64,000 nt of DNA from Przewalskia tangutica (GCA_029844215.1 CM056738.1:41366388-41430387); one strand, 5' to 3'; shown: positions 45,132-56,983, counted from the first letter of the stretch. Program-made: numbers and translations. The notes: a model not told the origin generated them from the letters alone.

Positions 45132-45590
45132 AGCTTAAGGAATTTAAAATTATTTATGTGTTCACTTGTTCTTGTTTAACGATTACAGAACATTGTCAGG
45201 AAAGAAAAGGAAAAAAAAGCAAAACAAAAAAAAGGTGTTTTTTCCAGAAAGTAAAAATAAAAAGGAAAGGAAACGTGTATGTTTGTTGTTTCGGTGTAAC
45301 GAACTTGTATGTTGTTTGGAGACTAAAATCTTCGGATTTTCTACTCCGGTTGAGATTAAAGCTTTCATCACTTTCTACTCATTTGGGTACTTGATTTGAA
45401 GATATAAAAACTTCATCAAGTATACAACATACAATTTACTGCATTTCGTTTCAAGTATTTTGATTCGGTTTGAAGAAATAAAATCTTCACCGTTGTGTAT
45501 TATATTTGTTGCTATCAAAATTAATTCGGTTTGAAGAAATAAAATCTTCATCATTTATTAAATTTTTATGTTGTTTCGTTTGCGACAGAA
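45132..45590 (+). other. C4 5' leader
   Basis: This is the untranslated leader. A 27-bp direct repeat occurs at 45463-45489 and 45524-45550 ('attcggtttgaagaaataaa' plus 'atcttca'), and related weaker copies lie upstream near 45391-45415. A Lys-rich frame at 45166-45399 is probably chance. Confidence 0.6.
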
Positions 45591-46473
45591 ATGGGAGACA
45601 TGACTCCACATATGAATGCTACTGCCACACCAGCCCCCGTGATTGATTCTACGAGCAATGTTGCGTCCTCGATCGTCTTGCACGGCAGCTCGTGAAGCCT
45701 GGAAAATTCACCAGAATTGATTTCAAAAGATGGCAACAAAAGATGTTCTTCTATTTAACTACTTTAAGCCTCCAAAAGTTTATTAAAGAGGTCGTTCCAG
45801 TTTTGCCGGAATCAACACCTAAGAATGAACGTTTTGTTGTAACTGAGGCATGGAAGCACTCAGATTTTTTGTGCAAGAATTATATTCTTAGAGGACTGGA
45901 GGATGATCTTTACAACGTCTATAGTAATGTGGGAACATCAAAAGAACTATGGGATGCGTTGGAAAAGAAATATAAAACAGAAGATGCTGGATTAAAGAAA
46001 TTCATTGCTGCCAAATTTCTAGACTACAAAATGGTAGATGGCAAGTCTGTTGTTACTCAAGTTCAAGAGTTGCAGGTTATCATCCACGATCTCCTCGCTG
46101 AAGGTTTGGTGATTAGTGGGGCGTTTCAAGTTGCGACAGTGATAGAAAAGTTGCCTCCTTCATGGAAGGACTTGAAAAATTACTTGAAACACAAACGAAA
46201 GGAGATGACACTGGAAGATCTCATCGTCCGATTGAGAATCGAGGAAGATAACAAGGCAGCTGAGAAAAAGGAAAATGGGAGATCAACCATAGGGGGAGCA
46301 TATATTGTTGAAACTGCCCAACTAATCTGAAAAAGAGGAAAAAGGCATCGGGACCAAGGAACTATCCCAAAAAGAAGAAATTCCAGGGAAACTGCCACAA
46401 TTGTGGAAAAATCGGACACAAAGTTGCAGACTGTCGTGCTCTGAACAAGAAAAAGAAGAAGGTTCAGGCTAAT
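45591..46473 (+). pseudogene. C4 gag
   Basis: The start ATG at 45591 reads 'MGDMTPHMNATATPAPVID' and stops after 34 codons, where a frameshift moves the reading. The frame from 45692 holds the gag core 'KPGKFTRIDFKRWQQKMFFYLTTLSLQKFI', 'KELWDALEKKYKTEDAGLKKFIAAKFLDYKM', 'LPPSWKDLKNYLKHKRKEMTLEDLIVRLRIEED'. After a stop at 46330 and another frame shift comes a Lys-rich region and the zinc knuckle C-HN-C-GKIG-H-KVAD-C (46390-46431). Gag would package the element RNA. Three frames are needed to read it. Confidence 0.87.
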
Positions 46474-47928
46474 ATGGTTGAAACAAACGAGGAGGTTGAT
46501 GATTTGTGCGATATGTTGTCTAAGTGCAACCTAGTGGGAAATCCGAAAGAGTGGTGGATTGACTCTGGCGCCACTCGCCACATTTGTGCTGTTAGAAAAG
46601 CCTTTGCTTCATATGCTCCCGTCGGGCCCGACGAGACCATATATATGGGAAATTCTGCAACGGCCAAAATTGAAGACTATGAAAAGATACAGCTGAAGAT
46701 GACATCTGACAAGGTGGTGACTCTCAACAATGTCTGTCATGTTCCTGAAATTAGGAAAAATCTAGTATCTACCGGACTTCCAGTGAAAAATGGTTTTAAG
46801 TGTGTTTTTGTTTCTGACAAGGTTGTAATAAGTAAGAATGAGATGTACATAGGAAAAGGTTACCTCACAGAGGGTCTTTTCAAACTGAATGTAATGGTCG
46901 TTGCCAATAATAATAAAGTTTCTACTTCGTCTTACTTGCTTGAGTCAAATAATTTATGACATTCACGTTTAGGACATGTCAATTATAGAACCTTGCGAAA
47001 AATGATTAGTTTGGAAGTATTGCCTAAGTTTGAATGCAATCAATCAAAATGTCAAATTTGTGTTGAATCTAAGTATGTTAAACATCCTTATAAGTCAGTT
47101 GAAAGGAATTCAAGTCCTTTAGACTTAATCCATACAGATATTTGTGACATGAAGTCAATCTCATCTCGCAGTGGAAAGAAGTATTTCATAACTTTTATTG
47201 ACGATAGTACGCGGTATTGCTACGTTTATTTACTTAATAGTAAAGATGAAGTAATTGAAGCATTCATGCAATACAAAACTGAAGTTGAGACTCAACTTAA
47301 CAAAAAAATTAAAATGATAAGGAGTGATAGGGGCAGTGAATATGAATCTCATTTTGAACAAATATGTTTGGAATATGACATTATTCATCAAACAATTGCC
47401 CCTTACTCGCCACAATCAAACGGAATTGCGGAAAGGAAAAATAGAACACTGAAAGAAATGATGAATGTCCTGTTAATAAGTTATGGTTTACCCCGGAACT
47501 TATGGGGGGAAGCCATTCTAACAGCTAGCCGAATACTCAATCGAGTGACCCATAGCAAAACAAAATCTATTCCATACGAAAAGTGGAAAGGAAGGAAGTC
47601 CAATTTGGGATACTTTAAAGTGTGTGGGTGTTTGGCCAAGGTGCAAGTTCCTAAACCCAAAAGGGTAAAAATAGGACCTAAAACCATTGATTGTGTTTTC
47701 ATAGGACATGCCACAAATAGTAAGACATATCGATTTCTGGTTCACAAATCAGAAAATTCCGACATTCAAGTGAATACGGTAATTGAATCAGATAATGTCG
47801 ACTTCTTTGGAACCATATATCCGTATAAAAAGGAATGTGAGTCATCTAGCAAAGAATCTAAACGACCTCGGGAAGAAACAAAGGAAAATGTTCCTGATGA
47901 GGAAAATCCAAGACGCAGCAAACGTTAA
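46474..47928 (+). pseudogene. C4 protease and integrase
   Basis: One frame with an internal TGA at about 46957-46959, where 'SNNL/HSRLGHVN' lacks its expected Trp. Protease motif 'WWIDSGATRHIC' begins near 46552. The pre-integrase has 'HSRLGHVN' and 'CQICVESKYVKHPY'. The integrase catalytic residues are Asp in 'LIHTDICDM', Asp in 'IRSDRGSEY', and Glu in 'NGIAERKNRTLKEMM', with normal spacing. The C-terminal 'YFKVCGCLAKVQVPKPKRVKIGPKTIDCVFIG' is followed by an acidic/basic tail 'NPRRSKR' and TAA. Confidence 0.9.
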
Positions 47929-48767
47929 AGGACGTCTACTTCCTTTGGACCAGAATTTCTAACATTTTTGTTGGAAAATGAGCCTTGAACTTTCAATGAA
48001 GCTATGTCTTCATCGGAAGCTCAGTGTTGGAAAGAGGCAATCAATAGTGAGATAGAATTCATATTGAACAACCATACTTGGAAATTGGTTGATCTTCCTC
48101 CAGAGAATAAACCTTTAGGTTCCAAATGGATTTTCAAGCGGAAAATGAAAGCTGATGGTACTATTGATAATTATAAGGCAAGACTAGTTGTTAAAGGGTT
48201 TAGACAATGAGAAGGTCTTTATTACTTTGACACATACTCGCCGGTAACGAGGATTACATCTATTCGGGTATAAGTAGTGTTAGCCGTCGTGTACGGTCTT
48301 GAAATCCATCAAATGGATATGAAAACATCCTTCTTAAATGGAGAGTTAGATGAAGAAATTTATATAGAACAACCTGAAGGGTTTGTAGATCCAGGGAAAG
48401 AGAAGAAGGTGTGTCGACTTGTTAAGTCTCTTTACGGACTAAAACAAGCATCCAAACAGTGGCATGGAAAATTTGACAATACAATGATGTCAAATGGATT
48501 CAGGATAAATGAGTGTGATAAATATGTCTACATTAAGAACACTCTGAACCACGTCGTCATTGTTTGTTTGTACGTGGATGATATGTTGATAATGAGTAAC
48601 GACATTGCTAACATCAATGCTACTAAGCGCATGCTTGCTAGTAAGTTTGATATGAAAGACTTATGAGTTGCCGATTTAATTTTGGGAATTAAAATCCATA
48701 AGACTCCTCAAGGACTAGCATTGTCTCAATCTCACTATATTGAAAGGTACTTGAAAAGTTCAAGTAT
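47929..48767 (+). pseudogene. C4 reverse transcriptase
   Basis: It lies in phase with integrase but has stops near 47983, 48208, 48272 and 48664. RT blocks: 'CWKEAINSEIEFILNNHTWKLVDLP', 'GSKWIFKRKMKADGTIDNYKARLVVKGFRQ', 'FDTYSPVTRITSIR', 'LEIHQMDMKTSFLNGELDEEIYIEQPEGF', 'LYGLKQASKQWHGKFD'. The catalytic 'LYVDDMLIM' lies at about 48570-48595. The stops fit point changes in a frame that otherwise has no indels over 2.2 kb. Confidence 0.9.
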
Positions 48768-49543
48768 TTGGACTTTAAAGTTGTAAAGACGCCAATTGAT
48801 ATGAACCTTGCTCTTGCAAAGAATAAAGGTGAAAGTCATTCTCAATTGGATTATGCCAGAGTGTTGGAACGTTTGATGTATATTATGAACTGTACGCGAC
48901 CTGATATTGCCTGTGCTATAAGTAAACTAAGTCACTACACCAGTAATCCCAACCAAAATCATTGGCTGGCAATGAAACGAGTTTTGGGGTATTTGAAACA
49001 TACTCAAAACTTGCTTTGCATTATAACAGGTATCCTGCAATTATTGAAGGATACAGTGATGCAAATTGGATCACCGGTTCAACTGAAACTAAATCCACAA
49101 GTGGATATGTGTTTACCATAGGTGGAGGAGCAGTGTCTTGGAAGTCATCCAAACAGACATGTATCGCCCGCTCTACTATGGAATCTGAGTTCATAGCTTT
49201 AGACAAAGCCGGTGAAGAAGCTGAATGGCTCTGGAATTTCTTAGAAGATATTTCATTTTGACCCAAACTGTTGGCTCCTATATGCATACATTGCAATAGC
49301 CAAGCGGCAATAGGGAGAGTCTGGAGCGTTATGTACAACGGAAAGTCTCGTCACATACGACGAAGACATAATACCGTTAGACAACTACTCTCTAGTGGAA
49401 TTATCACAATTGACTATGTTAAGTCAAGAGATAATATGTCGAATCCACTAACTAAAGGCCTAACTAGAGAGGTAGTTGAAAGATCATCGAGGGGAATGAG
49501 ACTATGGCCGAGGACAAGTCATCATGACGGTAACTCTACCTAG
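48768..49543 (+). pseudogene. C4 RNase H
   Basis: Frames 48768-49121, 48962-49261 and 49271-49543 together give 'YARVLERLMYIMNCTRPDIACAISKLSHYTSNPN', 'GYSDANWITGSTETKSTSGYVFTIGGGAVSWKSSKQT', 'ARSTMESEFIALDKAGEEAEWL', and 'IHCNSQAAIGRV', where the usual Asp of the third motif is Asn. 'DYVKSRDNMSNPLTKGLTREVV' closes the domain. At least three frame changes occur. Confidence 0.85.
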
Positions 49544-50101
49544 AAGACTGGAGATCCCAAGATCTAGGTTCAAAGAGATCAAACAAAGTCATTGATAACG
49601 GTTCAACATTGTCACAATAATATTTTGGTCCATTCTCGTGATTAGACAATGATCAGTACCAGGTTAAAGCATTACGACTTTTCAATGGTTTCTAAGTTTG
49701 GTACGAGGTATATCAAATAGTGTATCTACAGGATGACACATTTAGGAATCACCTATGTAAGTTTAAAGTATAAGCCGCTTCAAGGAGAATTCTGTAAGGC
49801 CAATTCTCTACGCACTTATGAACCAGACAGTGTTCATGACTGAAACAAACAAAACAATGAGAACCAAAGACGGTTAAAGGGTTAATTGTGTGACATGTGG
49901 TTGTCTAGGTATACACCTAAGCTCGACGGTTCAAAGATATTAAATCTACCGATTGACCGAGTATATCCGACATATGTTCACTACGGAAAGTTCAAAGAGA
50001 AATCTACTTATCCAGATGCGATTAATCCTTGCTTACGAATCACACAGTTTTTTGTCATGCATGTTTTTCATCATATAGTCATTCCCCATTCATGTGGGGA
50101 T
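49544..50101 (+). other. C4 3' untranslated region and polypurine tract
   Basis: No coding pattern. It ends with 'catgtggggat' (50091-50101), a short purine-rich tract just before the 3' LTR. Confidence 0.55.
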
Positions 50102-50991
50102 TGTTATAGCTAGTTAATCGTTAAAGCTAGCTAAGTTGGTGTGAATGAGAAATGGAGGGGAAAATGAAGTTCAAAGCAAAGTTCCTCTTCAAAGGAGCTT
50201 TGTACCACATCGGTGGTAGAAAGAGAAAGTTATGTGCTTATATTAGAAACACTTCCTCTAGCTCTTAAAGGGTTGAGAAGAGGGACTCCCATCGCGCCGT
50301 CGTCGTCGCTCGGCTCGGCTTCAGATTTGAATTTGGTCAAATGATTGATTGATAATCTTTTTGGACCAAATTTATTTAATTTCAAATCTTCATTTTCTGA
50401 AAATATTTTTTTATTTCCACCGGAAAAAGATTAATTGGTAATTAATTTTCGCGGAATAAAAATTAAATTTTCCAAACTTTTTTTCTTTCATTTTCCGAAA
50501 AGGCAAAGTGGCCTTTCCGAACAGTCACCAACCTTTCGGAACAGTCACCAACCTTTCCAAACATGCACCTTCGAGGCTATATAAACGGAGGCAATGTCTC
50601 ATTTTTAATACACTGAAAATACTTTTCTTCATTAATGAAACAACACATAAACCTCCATTCGAAAGAGCTAGAAATGGAATGGAAGGGAGGGGGAGGGACG
50701 AATTCTGCATTCTCTTTCACAAATAAAACTATCGAGTCTTACTGTGGTTCGTTGCCAACTTTGAGTTCGACGAAGTCGTCGGCGTTTGAAGTACCACTAC
50801 TCCTGCGACAGGTATATCTGTTTTATCCTGGGAGGAAGTAATCCATAACCTCGGATACAGTGAGGGGATTAAATTCCTTAAGGACACACAGTAAATTCTG
50901 TGGTCTCGGATATTTTTCTTACTTTCTGCATTATTCTTTTTCCAATTTCTGATTTTTTCGTTTTCTGATTTTAAACACAGGCCTACTAACA
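50102..50991 (+). repeat. C4 3' LTR (890 bp)
   Basis: It matches 44357-45131. It has three units of the 20-bp promoter repeat (50513-50532, 50533-50552, 50553-50569). Extra segments not in the 5' LTR lie near 50425-50455 and 50636-50700. It lacks ~14 bp ('aaatgaaatgaaag' near 44416) of the 5' LTR. Confidence 0.88.
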
Positions 50992-51506
50992 ATAAGGACA
51001 TAATAATCCAAGACGAATATAGGAAACTCAACATCCCTGACACGCCTACATTTGGAGCGTGAAAAATATCACATAATAGCTCAATATTGGGTAAACCAAA
51101 AATTGAGATAGATCTTATTCTGATATCATGTTAAGAAATATATTTTAAGCTTAACTCCATCTTAAAAGTTAGTTTATAAGGGGAGGACGTTCAAGCCCAT
51201 GAGAAGACAATAACTCATTCTCTCCATTAATATGAGACTCTCAACGAGAAACATGTTAATTAGGCACCCAGTTACTATATAAACTAGTGAATATGGCTGC
51301 ACATTTCACAATATTTTTCTATGAGGTTTTTCCCTCTGATTCCCTAGTAGTAAGAAAATTTATTAACACGAAACTCAGAATATATAAGATGGTCGAATAT
51401 AAGGTTGAAGTTGTCAGATATTACATTGCTTGCTTGACTAAAGTTCAAGCAATTATCCTCTCCAGAGAGAGATAAATTCTGTAATAAAGTTGACACATCA
51501 ACCATT
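50992..51506. repeat. Spacer between C4 and C3 with an interspersed repeat
   Basis: 50992-51100 continues the repeat interrupted by C4. 51118-51280 is a second partial unit starting 'ctgatatcatgttaagaaat'. The rest up to 51506 is AT-rich without recognised content. Confidence 0.45.
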
Positions 51507-53048
51507 TGTAGGGTTTTGTTGGATGTAAAACATACAAGTAAGGCACAACGGAAGTTTAAAAATTTGAGTAAACTTACTTGCTCCAACAAACATTCCTGGT
51601 ATGATTATGCGATAATACAAATCTGCAAAGACATGAAAACTTACAGTTTATGTTTTTAATGCAGTCTCTACTAAAAGGTGCGCACGCGATTGTCAATCCG
51701 GGTGCAAGCCTTTGCTTCGGTATATTCCTTTGCCCAAGAAAGCTAGGAAATCTTGGCAGAAGTTTGAGAGAAGTTATTTCCTGAACTCTAAGTTCAGAAA
51801 GTGAAAAATGAGTTCTAATGAAATTATGGGTTAAGTGCCAAATATATAGTGAGGAAAACCTAAACCCAATCAGATTTGGATCAGGCTTCAAGACCTGACC
51901 CAAATCCAAATTGCAGTGGGCGATCGGCGGGCCCATTATCTTGCTCCTTTATTTATTTTCTGCACGTTTTAGTTCTAATTAAATCCAAGACTTAATTTTA
52001 ACTTAATTAATTAATTTTCATCAAATGAAAATTATCCCATAATTTATTATAAAATAAAATATCTTGATTCAAAATCCGATATTTTACATTCTCTCAATAT
52101 ACCCTTAGACCGAAAAGACAATCGACTTAGTGTGACCCTTTAGGCCTTCACACATCGACACTTGATCAAATCAAGGTTCACACGGAAATCCTAGACGGCG
52201 CCGGTGACGGACCCAATATGTGAAGTACGTTTACAAGACTCAAGTAAACAAACCTCTATGTGAGATGATAAATTCCTTTCATTCGCGACACACTCGATCA
52301 AGCTTAAGATTTGCCAAGTGTCTATCCAAATGGCTTGATCACTTTATCTCATCTATGTTAGTCGACAACTAGACCATATCCTAGATATGTCTCTTGCATT
52401 GGCCAATGACTTGATCGGCCTAACATCTCTGAGAAGCTTAGTGTTCTCTCGAAACTCCAATCGAGGAATGAATCCTATTCTTGGCTCAACTACCACCTTC
52501 AATCTACTTCGTAATGCACCCAATACAAGCCGCGTCTCAACCTATAAGGCATTTGAGCTTAGGACATGATCAAAGTGCATTGCTCCGTAAACAAGGCGAT
52601 ATTGACCTCAAGTCTAAGGACCTCTATCTCCCACATGCTGATAATACTCTAGACATGTATAACAAATAGTTTATCAGCAGGGTATGCCAATACTCCTCTA
52701 AGAGTATCCATGTGTCCATCACTAGCAACTATTGCTTGCGATGAAGTGAGATATACTACATTCTCAGAATGTGATGCGGACCACGTATGGACTTATAACA
52801 TATCATTGATATCCCATTCTCAATGATCATTAGTCTAGGCTATTTTAAGAACTACACTCTATCATTAATATCTCACACTATTAATGACAATGTAAGTTCA
52901 AGGGATGCACATTAATGAATAATATAAACAATCAAATAATAATTCAATAATTGCAAATGCCAAGTATATATTAATCTTATTAATAATATGAATGTGTTCA
53001 AGTACATGTGCTCCTAAAATGATTGTTTCTAGGACATATATACTTTCA
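51507..53048 (-). repeat. C3 LTR copy 1 (outer 3' LTR)
   Basis: Its plus-strand ends are TGTAGGG and TACTTTCA. The TATA word at 51843-51848 has a GC-rich patch (51918-51934, around CGATCG) about 70 bp upstream in LTR orientation. It is nearly identical to 58894-60431 except in scattered tracts of small gaps. Confidence 0.9.
51843..51848 (-). promoter_or_regulatory. Putative TATA box of the C3 LTR
   Basis: 'aatatatagtg' on plus, CTATATAT on minus, repeated in the second LTR (about 59228-59233). Confidence 0.5.
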
Positions 53049-53516
53049 ATCTCCCACTTGGCCTAGAGCCAATCACCAATGTATCTAATGCCCATATTTT
53101 CGAAATGACCATTATGCTTGACCAAGCTTAATGGTTTAGTAAATGGGTCTGCTAGATTATTTTCGGTGGGAATATAGTCTATCTTTATTTCTTCTGTCTC
53201 CACCATCTCCCTGAGTATGTGGTATTTCTTTGGTACATGCTTGTTTCTATTCGTTGATCTTGGTTCCTTAGCTTGAGCAATCGCACCAGTGTTGTCACAA
53301 TAAATCGTTATTGGACAACTGGTACTTGGAACAACCCCTAATTCCTTTAAGAACTCGGATATCGCGACAACTTCTTTACCAGCTTCGATCCAAAGAATGT
53401 ACTCATCGGCAGTTGTAGCTTGCTTGGAACTCTTCCAACTAACTACTCCACCATTTAAAATGAAGGCATAACCAGACTGAGATTTGAAGTCATCACGATA
53501 TGTCTGGAAGCTAGCA
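53049..53516 (-). pseudogene. C3 unit 1 RNase H C-terminus and polypurine tract
   Basis: The polypurine tract (minus CCAAGTGGGAGAT) is at 53049-53061. RNase H words follow on the minus strand: 'FKSQSGYAFILNGGVVSWKSSKQAT', 'TIYCDNTGAIAQAKEPRSTNRNKH', 'ADPFTK', 'LVKHNGHFENM'. About 15 bp are missing near 53390-53410 relative to unit 2 (60771-60806), which breaks the 'STTEAEYI' segment. Confidence 0.82.
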
Positions 53517-54829
53517 TCAGTGTACCCAGTAGCTACTAGCTCTTCTTGTCCGCCATAGACTAAAGTATTCTTTAGTTCGTCTAAGATACTTAAGAATACT
53601 CTTGACTGCTTTCCAGTGTTCCTCCCCAGGATTCTGCTGGAATTTGAAAGTCATACTAAGTGCATAGGCCACATCTGGCCTTGTACAGGTCATGACATAC
53701 ATGATTGATCCTATAGCTGAAGCATATGGGATTCTCTTCATGCGTTCAAGTTCTGCAACTGTGGAAGGACAATCCTTCCTTGACAACTTGATGCCTTGAC
53801 CCATAGGAAGATTCCCTTTCTTGGAATTTTCCATAGAAAACGTTCAAAGACTTTGTCTATGTATACGGATTGTGACAGCCCCAACAATCTATTAGGTCTA
53901 TCTCTGTAGATTCTAATTCCAAGAATGTAGCAGGCTTCACCCAAGTCCTTCATCATGAAGGTTCTGGATAACCATTCTTTGACTGATTGCATGAGAGCTT
54001 TATTGTCTCCCATTATCAATATGTCATCTACATATATAACAATGAAGACAATGCTCTCATTTGTGCGTTTACTATAAACGCACGGATCTTCCTTGCTTCT
54101 AACAAAGTCAAACGATTTGATTGCTTTGTCAAAACAAATGTTCCAACTCCTTGAGGCTTGCTTAAGTCCATAAATGGACTTTTGTAGTTTGCATACTGCT
54201 TTGGGTTGAGTCTTAGATGTAAAACCCTCTGGCTGTATCATATACACCTCCTCAATTAGATTACCATTGAGGAAGACAGTTTTAACATCCATTTGCCAAA
54301 TATGATAATCATAGTATGCAGCTATAGCAAGCAAAATCCGAATGGACTTAATCTTTGCAACAGGCGAAAAGGTTTCATCATAATCGACCCCAGGCCGTTG
54401 ATTATAACCTTTAGCCACCAATCTTGCTTTATAAGTCTGTATTTTGCCATATGCATCAATCTTCTTCTTGAAGACCCATTTGCATCCTATGGGTCTAACC
54501 CCTGTTGGCAAGTCAACCAAGTTCCATACTTGGTTTATGTACATAGACTCCATTTCGGATTTCATGGCTTCTTGCCATCTATGTGAATCAATGTCTAACA
54601 TTGCTTCGTTGTAGGTAGTAGGTTCATCATCATCAGGAATATCTATCTCATTATGTGTTTCAACAAGGAGATTAAGTCTTTCAGTGCGATGAGTCTGAGT
54701 GGTCTCTGAGTTGAACATTCTGCGTTTCAGTGTTTGCTGTATTTTGATTTTGAGAAGATGTTTGTGTGTTGGACAATCCACCACCATGAGAACTTTCAGG
54801 AATATCATTTTGAATAGGATGATGCACAA
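53517..54829 (-). pseudogene. C3 unit 1 reverse transcriptase and start of RNase H
   Basis: The 363-codon frame 54829-53738 contains 'RWQEAMKSEMESMYINQVWNLVDLP', 'GCKWVFKKKIDAYGKIQTYKARLVAKGYNQRPGVDYDETFSPVAKIKSIRILLAIAAYYDYHIWQMDVKTVFLNG' and 'LQKSIYGLKQASRSWN'. The catalytic 'IYVDDILIMGDN' is near 54044-54015. A frameshift near 53830 moves to the frame 53834-53517, with 'YASAIGSIMYVMTCTRPDVAYALSM' and the RNase H lead-in. It is the least damaged RT in the window together with unit 2. Confidence 0.9.
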
Positions 54830-56044
54830 CTATTGTGTCATCTATCATTGGTTGTGCATGAGGGTCTTGCATTTCTGCAGTATCCCTCACAACACTCCCA
54901 CTGGCTGAAGGGCGTACTCTAAGTACCCAATCATCATCAAATACTCCCATGAATCCTTGTCAAGGTTATTTGACAAGGGGTCATTCTCTACATTATTTTG
55001 TACTTCTTGAATTTCTTGAGTTCTACCTTGTTGCAACTCGTTCCTTGTAGACATAGTCTTCTTCAAGGAAAGTTGCAATTCTGGAAACAATTACTTTATG
55101 TTCCTCAGGAAGATAGAAGTAGTACCCTCTTGTTTTCTTAGGATACCCTACAAAATAATACTTCTCACTTTTAGATTCCAATTTGTCAGTGAGCAACTTC
55201 TTTACATATGCAGGCACCCTGTGGTCGCGTGTGTTTAAGTCTTTGGCTTCTTGCCATACCATATCTCATATGGAGTTTTCTCAACTGACTTTGATGGAAC
55301 TCTATTCAAAATGTAGATTGAGCTTTGCAATGCATATCCCCATAGGTATGTTGGTAGAGCTGAGAAGCTCATCATGGATCTAACCATATCTAATAAGGTA
55401 CGATTTCTCCTCTCAGCAACACCATTCATTTGTGGCGTTCCGGGAGGTGTCCATTCTGAATGGACTCCATGAAGCTTCAAGTAATCTAGAAATTCTTTAC
55501 TTAAGTACTCACCTCCTCGATCTGATCGAAGAGTTTTAATACTTGTTTCAAGTTGCTTCTCTACTTCTGACTTGTACTCCATGAATTTCCCAAAAGCTTC
55601 AGACTTATGTTTCATAAGATACACATGCCCAAACTTTGAGAAATCGTCTGTAAAAGTGATGAAATAAAGAAAGCCTACCTTAGCTTGAGTTGGAAAAGGC
55701 CCACATACATCGGTATGGACTAACTCAAGCACCTCTTTGGCGCGTACTCCTTTCCCAGAAAGTGATTTGGTTGTCATCTTTCCTCTTAAGCAAGATTCGC
55801 AATCACCATATGACTCTAAGTCAAATGGTTCTAAGTAATCTAATTTCCTCAATCTTGCTATCCTTGATTCATTGATGTGACCAAGTCTACAATGCCATAA
55901 GTAGGTGGGATTTCTTTGATTACTTATTTTAGCTCTTTTATTTTGTATATTGAAAATTTCATGGCTACAGTTTAGAACATACAATCCATCCACAAGCGGT
56001 GCATTTCCACAAATAAAACCAATAAAAGACGATAACATATGCAT
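54830..56044 (-). pseudogene. C3 unit 1 integrase
   Basis: The 269-codon frame 56044-55235 includes 'LWHCRLGHINESRIARL', 'CESCLRGKMTTKSLSGKG', 'ELVHTDVCGPF', 'LRSDRGGEYLS', and 'PQMNGVAERRNRTLLDMVRSMMSFSALPTYLWGYA'. All three catalytic acidic residues and the zinc-binding residues of the pre-integrase are kept. The C-terminal 'KSEKYYFVGYPKKTRGYYFYLPEEHKVIVS' is in frame 55262-55023. A Ser/Gln/Asn-rich linker (54950-54681) follows and leads into RT, with two frame shifts. Confidence 0.9.
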
Positions 56045-56983
56045 GGCAATGAATGAAGAAAACCCTCAATGTCTAACATTGGGATAGAGATAATATTCCT
56101 CGTTAACGAGGTAACAAAATAACAATTATTAAGTTCTAAACAAAAGCCAAAGGTAAATCCATCTATAATTTTTCACGCATTTAGCATCCACGTGCTCCAT
56201 TTCCAATGCGCGGATCAACTTCCCACAGCCCAACCTTTCTCGCCGCTAGACCTTCTCATTATTATAAATGTGAGAGCACGAGCGATATCTAATACCAGCG
56301 GTGAGAGTTAGTTACATACATATTTATTTCAATGACAAACATACCTTGTCGGCGAGTCGTAAGCACTAGTGCCTTGTGTCTATTGGATCGTTGCAATCCC
56401 CTTCATAAACCTTCAGCATGTTGTGAAGTTCTGGAAGATTCACCTTGGTTCCATTCATGTTGAAGTTCACAATGAAATTCTCAAATGGACCATGAAATGA
56501 ATTTAGGATTAGGTTGACAGAGACATTTATAGGCAGCTTCGTTCCAATCGAAGTCAACCTCTCTATTAACCCAATCATCTTCAGAACATTCACGACATCG
56601 ACCCCGTTCGCTTTTACACTTAAAGAGGTCTCTCAACAGTTCATACACCATTGTCTGAGACTGTGATTCATAAAGACTCTTCAAATGTTCTAGCATCTCG
56701 TTGGGATCCATGTTTTCATGTTGCCTCTGTAACTCTACAGTCATGGAAGACAACATTGTACATTGTGCCAGGGGAGCATTGTCTAGATGTTTCTGATAAG
56801 CCATCTTGTCAAACAAGGCACTCAGCAGGATCATCAGCAGAGACTGTTGGGAATGTTGTGTCTAACACATATTCAATTCTTTCTAGTTTTAACACTAATC
56901 GCAGATTTCTTTAACCAGTCAGGAAAGTTTGCTCCAGTCAACTTGTTTGTTTCAACCAATATTTTAAGTAACAGATTCGACAT
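56045..56983 (-). pseudogene. C3 unit 1 gag and protease, corrupted tract
   Basis: Gag starts at 56983 ('MSNLLLKILVETNKLTGANFPDWL') and continues in broken frames: 'MAYQKHLDNAPLAQCTMLSSMTVELQRQHENMDPNEMLEHLKSLYE' (about 56800-56670), and 'NVLKMIGLIERLTSIGTKLPINVSVNLILNSFHGPFENFIVNFNMNG' (56590-56450). 56045-56365 should encode the protease but is unreadable here. The same stretch in unit 2 (63454-63790) reads cleanly. No zinc knuckle is present between gag core and protease. Confidence 0.8.

Larger units (their letters stand above)
44357..50991 (+). mobile_element. C4: Ty1/Copia with both LTRs and an intact target duplication
   Basis: LTRs 44357-45131 and 50102-50991 begin TGTTATAGC and end CTAACA or CCAACA. 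Perfect ATAAG duplications flank them (44352-44356 and 50992-50996). The order gag, protease, integrase, RT/RNase H is Copia. From 46474 to 48666 the polyprotein stays in one frame but is broken by several stops. The wording of gag and pol suggests a Tork/Tnt1-like lineage, a tentative assignment. No standard Met-tRNA primer site is visible after the 5' LTR. Confidence 0.9.

Noticed and set aside
45166..45399. Lys-rich frames with apparent hydrophobic tails before C4 gag
   Set aside because: AT-rich leader sequence after the 5' LTR, without resemblance to gag or any family I know.
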